NCBI RefSeq assembly: GCF_000469465.1 | Contig: NZ_KI271824.1 | Coordinates: forward strand, 9,232 to 41,346 | Length of the DNA stretch: 32,115 nucleotides | Direction of reading: 5' to 3' | DNA from: Gemella bergeri ATCC 700627 | Lineage (GTDB): Bacteria > Bacillota > Bacilli > Staphylococcales > Gemellaceae | Shown here: positions 28,873 through 32,115 of the stretch, one piece after another | Numbering within the stretch: the first letter of the stretch is position 1 | Layout: each line of letters starts with the position of its first letter | Notes under the pieces: generated by a model | What the model saw: only the letters and a program-made list of their open reading frames with translations | Told to the model about the DNA's origin: nothing | Databases searched by the model: none | Position numbers and translations under genes: made by a program

Positions 28873-29460
28873 TTATTTTATAATAATATTTTTTGTTAAA
28901 TATGATTCAATCATAAATTCTAGCTGATTTCTATTTTTTATAAAATTTTTTCTAATATCAATTAACTCGCATCCTAGAGCGAAAGTGTTAATTATACATG
29001 TAATAAATTCAAGTATTTCATCAAGAGAACAAATACAATTAATTTTTTCAAAAAGCTTCTTAAGGCTATTTATAGAATCTTTTTTTAATTTTTCAAAAAG
29101 TTTTTTTAAACTTTCATCTTCATTTAATTGTTGTAAAAACATAGCATATAGTGGTGTAAATTCATTATCAGCCAACATTTTGTCAACTATTAATTCTGCT
29201 AATAATTTATTTGTAACTGTATTATTATTAATTTTTTCAAACATAATATTTTTTCTGTAGATATTTCCTTCCATCATTATATCGTAAAGTATTTCGCCTG
29301 TACTCTTATAATGGTGATATAAACCGCCAATGGACATTTCAGAAGCAACTACTATATCTTGCATGGTAGTATTTTTAAATCCTTTTTTTAAAAATAATTC
29401 TTTTGCTATATCTTGTAAAAATTTTTTTCTTTCTTCTTTTTTTAATCTTTTTGCCGACAT
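28873..29460 (-). CDS. TetR/AcrR family transcriptional regulator
   Basis: The 195-residue protein has an N-terminal TetR DNA-binding domain. A-K-E-L-F-L-K-K-G-F-K-N-T-T-M-Q-D-I at about 19-36 leads into the recognition helix region, S-I-G-G-L-Y-H-H-Y, at about 43-51. The C-terminal part is the variable ligand domain, with no recognised ligand. The ORF is open further upstream to 29532, but the predicted -10 (29523-29528) puts the transcript start inside that extension, so Met at 29460 is the better start. GGAAG lies about 8 nt before it. Position directly upstream of the MATE gene suggests a local drug-responsive repressor of both. Confidence 0.9.
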   Translation of the reverse strand: MSAKRLKKEERKKFLQDIAKELFLKKGFKNTTMQDIVVASEMSIGGLYHHYKSTGEILYDIMMEGNIYRKNIMFEKINNNTVTNKLLAELIVDKMLADNEFTPLYAMFLQQLNEDESLKKLFEKLKKDSINSLKKLFEKINCICSLDEILEFITCIINTFALGCELIDIRKNFIKNRNQLEFMIESYLTKNIIIK

Positions 29461-29490
29461 AATATTCTTCCACTTATAAATTTTTGTTAT

Positions 29491-29508
29491 ACCGAGATTA
29501 TCCTCGGT
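29491..29508. promoter_or_regulatory. palindromic operator candidate of the TetR regulator
   Basis: ACCGAG (29491-29496) and CTCGGT (29503-29508) form a perfect 6-bp inverted repeat around ATTATC. It is GC-rich in an AT-rich gap and lies between the -10 and the start codon of the TetR gene, where a bound dimer would block transcription. Autoregulation is typical of the family; binding here is inferred. Confidence 0.6.
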
Positions 29509-29522
29509 AATGAATTGATTAT

Positions 29523-29551
29523 ATAATAACATATTATTTTTAAATTTACAA
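29523..29551 (-). promoter_or_regulatory. TetR-MATE promoter
   Basis: On the minus strand, TTGTAA (29551-29546) and TATTAT (29528-29523) are spaced by 17 bp. The start would be near 29516, between the old ORF start and the palindrome. Confidence 0.55.
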
Positions 29552-29735
29552 GTTAGTAAAGCGAAAAAAGTTTTATAAAGTGAAGATATTAAATAATAAT
29601 GTATAAAACTATAGTAATGTTTGTAGTAAAATGGCTCAAATGTTAATTAATATTAATTTACTTATCAATTCAAATTTTAGAAACGTTTTTGAAAAAGTGT
29701 TATAATAAATTTTATAAAAATTTTAAGGAGTGAGT

Positions 29736-30402
29736 ATGTTAAAGAAAAATAAGTTATATATTATTAGCGTATTATTTTTAATAATACCAACAGTATATAT
29801 ATTAAATAATTCAATACGGTTATTTACGGTTTTTATTGGAATTATAGCATTGATTATATTAGTAACTAAATTAAACGTTGAACCGTTTATATCTATTTTG
29901 TTAATTTCAATTATTATGGGATTAGTTCTCGGATTATCACCGATAGAAATTATTGACTCAATAGAAAAGGGGAATGGGGCATTACTAGGGCATCTATCAC
30001 TTATTTTAGGATTAGGAGCAATGTTGGGTACTTTACTGAATACTTCAAAAGCAGCGGAAATTACAGATGAAGTAATAAAATTAACTTCAAAATTTAATAT
30101 TTCTGTATTGTTGATCAGTTTTATCGTTGCTGCAATGTTGCGTATTGCACTTGGTAGTAGCACTGTTTCAGCGATAACAATACTTGCTGTCATTCAACCT
30201 AAATTATTCTACGGTATTAGTTATGCTTAGTATCACTGCAGGTAGTATATTTTGTTCACATGTTAACGATCCGGGTTTTTGGCTATTCAAACAATATTTA
30301 AACCTTGATTTAAAATCAACATTTAAAACATGGACTTTTGGTACAAGTGTTACCAGTATAATTGCGTTTATAATAGTTTTATTATTAGCACAACTCAGTT
30401 AA
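29736..30402 (+). pseudogene. GntP-family gluconate permease, internally deleted and frameshifted
   Basis: The first frame (29736-30230, 164 residues) carries the N-terminal helices of a GntP/GntT gluconate-type permease, including S-I-E-K-G-N-G-A-L-L-G and the L-G-L-G-A-M-L-G segment. It then jumps at about residues 92-120 to the C-terminal part (A-A-M-L-R-I-A-L-G-S-S-T-V). Family members have about 440 residues, so some 200 central residues are absent. A frameshift near 30186-30210 moves the rest (C-S-H-V-N-D-P-G-F-W-L-F-K, a hallmark of the family) into another frame that ends at 30402. AAGGAG at 29725-29730 selects ATG 29736, and a TATAAT (29701-29706) still precedes it. Loss of function is very likely. 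No other gluconate gene is nearby. Confidence 0.85.
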
Positions 30403-30426
30403 TTTAAAAATTATAAACAATATCAC

Positions 30427-30455
30427 TTGCTATACGTGTTAGGATATGGTATATT
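30427..30455 (+). promoter_or_regulatory. rpmB promoter
   Basis: TTGCTA (30427-30432) and TATATT (30450-30455) are 17 bp apart, and the -10 is extended by TGG. Confidence 0.7.
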
Positions 30456-30515
30456 ATATTTTGTGTATGTAGTAAATGTTATGAATAAACTATTTCCAAA
30501 AAGGAGGATTAATTC

Positions 30516-30704
30516 ATGGCAAAAGTTTGTTACGTTACCGGACGTAAAGCACGTTCAGGAAATACTCGTTCACATGCAATGAACGCATCAAAAAGAAAAT
30601 TCAAAGCTAATCTACAAAAAGTAACAATTTTAGTAGATGGACAACCTAAAAAAGTTTGGGTTTCTGCTAGAGCTTTAAAATCTGGAAAAGTTGAGCGTGT
30701 ATAA
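30516..30704 (+). CDS. rpmB: 50S ribosomal protein L28
   Basis: The 62-residue basic protein is L28 of the large ribosomal subunit. The N-terminus [11 protein letters not shown], the [16 protein letters not shown] segment and the C-terminal [11 protein letters not shown] are diagnostic, and the length is normal. Only one cysteine (Cys5) is present, so this is the zinc-free form. AAAGGAGG is well placed before the ATG. It is monocistronic, with its own promoter and terminator. Confidence 0.97.
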   Translation: MAKVCYVTGRKARSGNTRSHAMNASKRKFKANLQKVTILVDGQPKKVWVSARALKSGKVERV

Positions 30705-30720
30705 TTAAGCGATAAACTTT

Positions 30721-30753
30721 AAACTATCTAAGCTAAAACTTAGGTAGTTTTTT
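30721..30753 (+). terminator. rpmB terminator
   Basis: AAACTATCTAAG (30721-30732) pairs with CTTAGGTAGTTT (30739-30750) with one G-T pair, loop CTAAAA, followed by further Ts. Confidence 0.9.
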
Positions 30754-30784
30754 ACTATACATAAACTAAAGGTAAGATAATAAG

Positions 30785-30812
30785 ATAATGCTGAAATTTT
30801 CATTATTTTTTT
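30785..30812 (+). terminator. weak terminator-like hairpin
   Basis: ATAATG and CATTAT form a 6-bp stem with a 10-nt loop, followed by a long T-run. It could back up the rpmB terminator. The stem has a single GC pair, so confidence is low. Confidence 0.35.
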
Positions 30813-30885
30813 TGTAGAGTAATTTTAAAAAAGGTAAGAGCATTAGTCCAAAAGAAAATAGAAAATTTAATTGACGATAAAGTAT

Positions 30886-30914
30886 TTGCAAAAATAGAAC
30901 AAATATATTATAAT
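30886..30914 (+). promoter_or_regulatory. xerS promoter
   Basis: TTGCAA (30886-30891) and TATAAT (30909-30914) are separated by 17 bp. The -10 lies in the right half of the palindrome described at 30897-30924 and spans its centre. Confidence 0.65.
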
Positions 30915-30924
30915 ATATTTGTTC
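30897..30924. repeat. perfect 28-bp palindrome over the xerS promoter
   Basis: The two 14-bp arms, beginning GAACAAATATATTA, are exact complements with no central spacer. The outer GAAC/GTTC half-sites are 20 bp apart. The overlap with the -10 suggests an operator. A second inverted repeat, ATACATAT-T-ATATGTAT, follows at 30930-30946 in the leader. Confidence 0.7.
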
Positions 30925-30975
30925 GTATAATACATATTATATGTATAAATTATTGTATAAAGGAGAATTATAGTA

Positions 30976-32028
30976 ATGGTACGGAATCAACGTGATTATT
31001 ATCGTCAAAAAATAAATAAACTTATCCCTGAATTTCCTGATTATATTGAGGATTTTATTGACACATATTATGATATTTTATCGCCACTTACATTACATAG
31101 ATATTTAGAAACATATAAAAATTTTCTTTCTTGGTTAATTAGTGAAACTATTTCTCCTGCTGATATAATGAAAAATGTAGAACTTTCTACGCTAGAAAAT
31201 ATCTCAAAAAAAGAAATGGAAAGCTATTTTAAATATCTTTCTCGCGAGGCAATAAACGGTAAATATCGCACACAAACAACGATAAACAATTATAAAGCTG
31301 CTATGCGTTCTCTTTATAAATTTCTTACTGTAACCAGTGAAAATGAACAAGGACGTGCTTATTTTGAGCGTAATGTTATGCTTAAAATACCTATTACTCG
31401 TGTTAAGGAAACATTATCTTCACGTTCAAAAAAAATATCAGAAAAAATTTTTCTTGATTCACAAGATGAAGAATTTCTTGATTTTGTCGAAAATCAATAT
31501 GAAAATACACTTTCTAAGCATGCTAAAATATTTTTTTTACGTGATAAAACAAGGGATATAGCCATACTTACCCTTTTTTTAAAAAGTGGTATTCGTGTCA
31601 ATGAGTTGGCTAATCTTAAAGTGAAAGATATTGATTTTCTTAATAGTGAAATTAATGTAATTCGTAAAGGAAATAAAACAGATACGGTAATTATACCGGA
31701 ATCTGCTCTTGGTAAATTGAATATATATTTTAATTCATTAGCATTAAAACCAACCAGAGAAGATTTTGTTTTTACGTCTAAAAATAAAACCGGTCTTTCA
31801 ATTCGCGCTATTCAAAAATTAGTAATGAAATATACCGATGCGTTTAATGTTCCAATGTCACCACATAAACTCCGTCATAGTTATGGTACAAAATTAGCAT
31901 TAAAAACAAATGGTAACATTCCAATTATAATGACTCAAATGGGTCATTCAAACAGTGATACTTCTATGCTTTACATTAATGAATCTAAAAAAATAATAAA
32001 GCAATCCATTGATAAACTTGATGAATAA
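30976..32028 (+). CDS. xerS: XerS-type tyrosine recombinase
   Basis: The 350-residue protein is a tyrosine site-specific recombinase. The N-terminal SAM-like core-binding domain covers about 20-125. The catalytic set is complete: Arg207 (S-G-I-R-V-N-E-L), a lysine in the R-K-G-N-K hairpin (231 or 234), His297 and Arg300 (H-K-L-R-H), His324 (M-G-H-S) and the nucleophile Tyr333 (M-L-Y-I-N). The length (XerC/D are about 300) and segments such as Y-F-E-R-N-V-M-L-K-I and K-E-T-L-S-S-R match XerS of streptococci and lactococci, which alone resolves chromosome dimers at difSL. No phage or integron genes are adjacent. AAGGAG lies 10 nt before the ATG. An integrase of similar type remains possible. 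Confidence 0.88.
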   Translation: MVRNQRDYYRQKINKLIPEFPDYIEDFIDTYYDILSPLTLHRYLETYKNFLSWLISETISPADIMKNVELSTLENISKKEMESYFKYLSREAINGKYRTQTTINNYKAAMRSLYKFLTVTSENEQGRAYFERNVMLKIPITRVKETLSSRSKKISEKIFLDSQDEEFLDFVENQYENTLSKHAKIFFLRDKTRDIAILTLFLKSGIRVNELANLKVKDIDFLNSEINVIRKGNKTDTVIIPESALGKLNIYFNSLALKPTREDFVFTSKNKTGLSIRAIQKLVMKYTDAFNVPMSPHKLRHSYGTKLALKTNGNIPIIMTQMGHSNSDTSMLYINESKKIIKQSIDKLDE

Positions 32029-32070
32029 TATCGTTTAAAATATATTTTGTTAATTTTTAAATTTTCAAAC

Positions 32071-32115
32071 AAAATCGCAGAAGATATAATTGATAAACTC
32101 TTCTGCGATTTTTTT
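32071..32115 (+). terminator. xerS terminator
   Basis: AAAATCGCAGAAGA (32071-32084) pairs perfectly with 32099-32112, followed by Ts up to the window edge. Confidence 0.9.

Noticed and set aside
28985-29260. Plus-strand open frame opposite the TetR gene
   Set aside because: The encoded peptide is low-complexity Ser/Phe/Asn from the antisense of an AT-rich gene; no ribosome site.
29461-29532. N-terminal extension of the TetR protein to 29532
   Set aside because: It would begin upstream of the predicted transcript start and contains the operator palindrome; the TetR domain begins normally at 29460.
1-32115. CRISPR arrays, tRNA or rRNA genes, prophage or complete insertion sequence
   Set aside because: No regularly spaced repeats, cloverleaf or rRNA motifs, transposase or phage structural genes were seen on either strand.

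Overview
The window looks like chromosomal DNA from an AT-rich, low-GC Gram-positive bacterium of the Bacilli, and Gemella or a close relative is my best guess. The reasons are the strongly A/T-biased codons, sigma-A type promoters of the form TTGATT-17-TATAAT, AGGAGG ribosome binding sites, a clpB promoter flanked by paired CtsR heptads, a streptococcal-type fused PurL and a XerS-type single-chain recombinase. The genus is an inference; no rRNA gene is present to settle it.

About half of the window (365-16829) is a complete de novo purine pathway on the + strand. purE, purK, purL, purC, purF, purM, purN, purH and purD are packed with overlaps or gaps of a few bases, and purB and fhs follow after short gaps. 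These genes encode all ten steps from PRPP to IMP. Fhs supplies the 10-formyl-THF used by PurN and PurH. After a strong terminator and a 376-bp regulatory gap comes purA, which with PurB converts IMP to AMP. purE and purA each have a good sigma-A promoter with PurR-box-like sequences beside it.

From 16830 to 23230 lie single genes and short units: a RluA-family pseudouridine synthase (minus), a divergent threonine aldolase, CtsR-controlled clpB with a probable internal start, an Asp/Glu racemase and apt. apt begins a probable operon with an M16C presequence-type metalloprotease and trmB (22718-26767). efp follows with its own promoter.

From 27520 to 29460 a MATE efflux pump and a TetR regulator form a minus-strand unit with a palindromic operator candidate. 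Next to it is a decayed GntP-family gluconate permease, with an internal deletion and a frameshift. The window ends with rpmB and xerS; the xerS promoter carries a perfect 28-bp palindrome.

I found no CRISPR array, rRNA, tRNA, prophage or complete insertion sequence. The gene content is mostly core metabolism. The points most worth a second look are the internal clpB start, the altered Fe-S cysteines of PurF, the overlapping hairpins between fhs and purA, the xerS palindrome and the internally deleted GntP gene.
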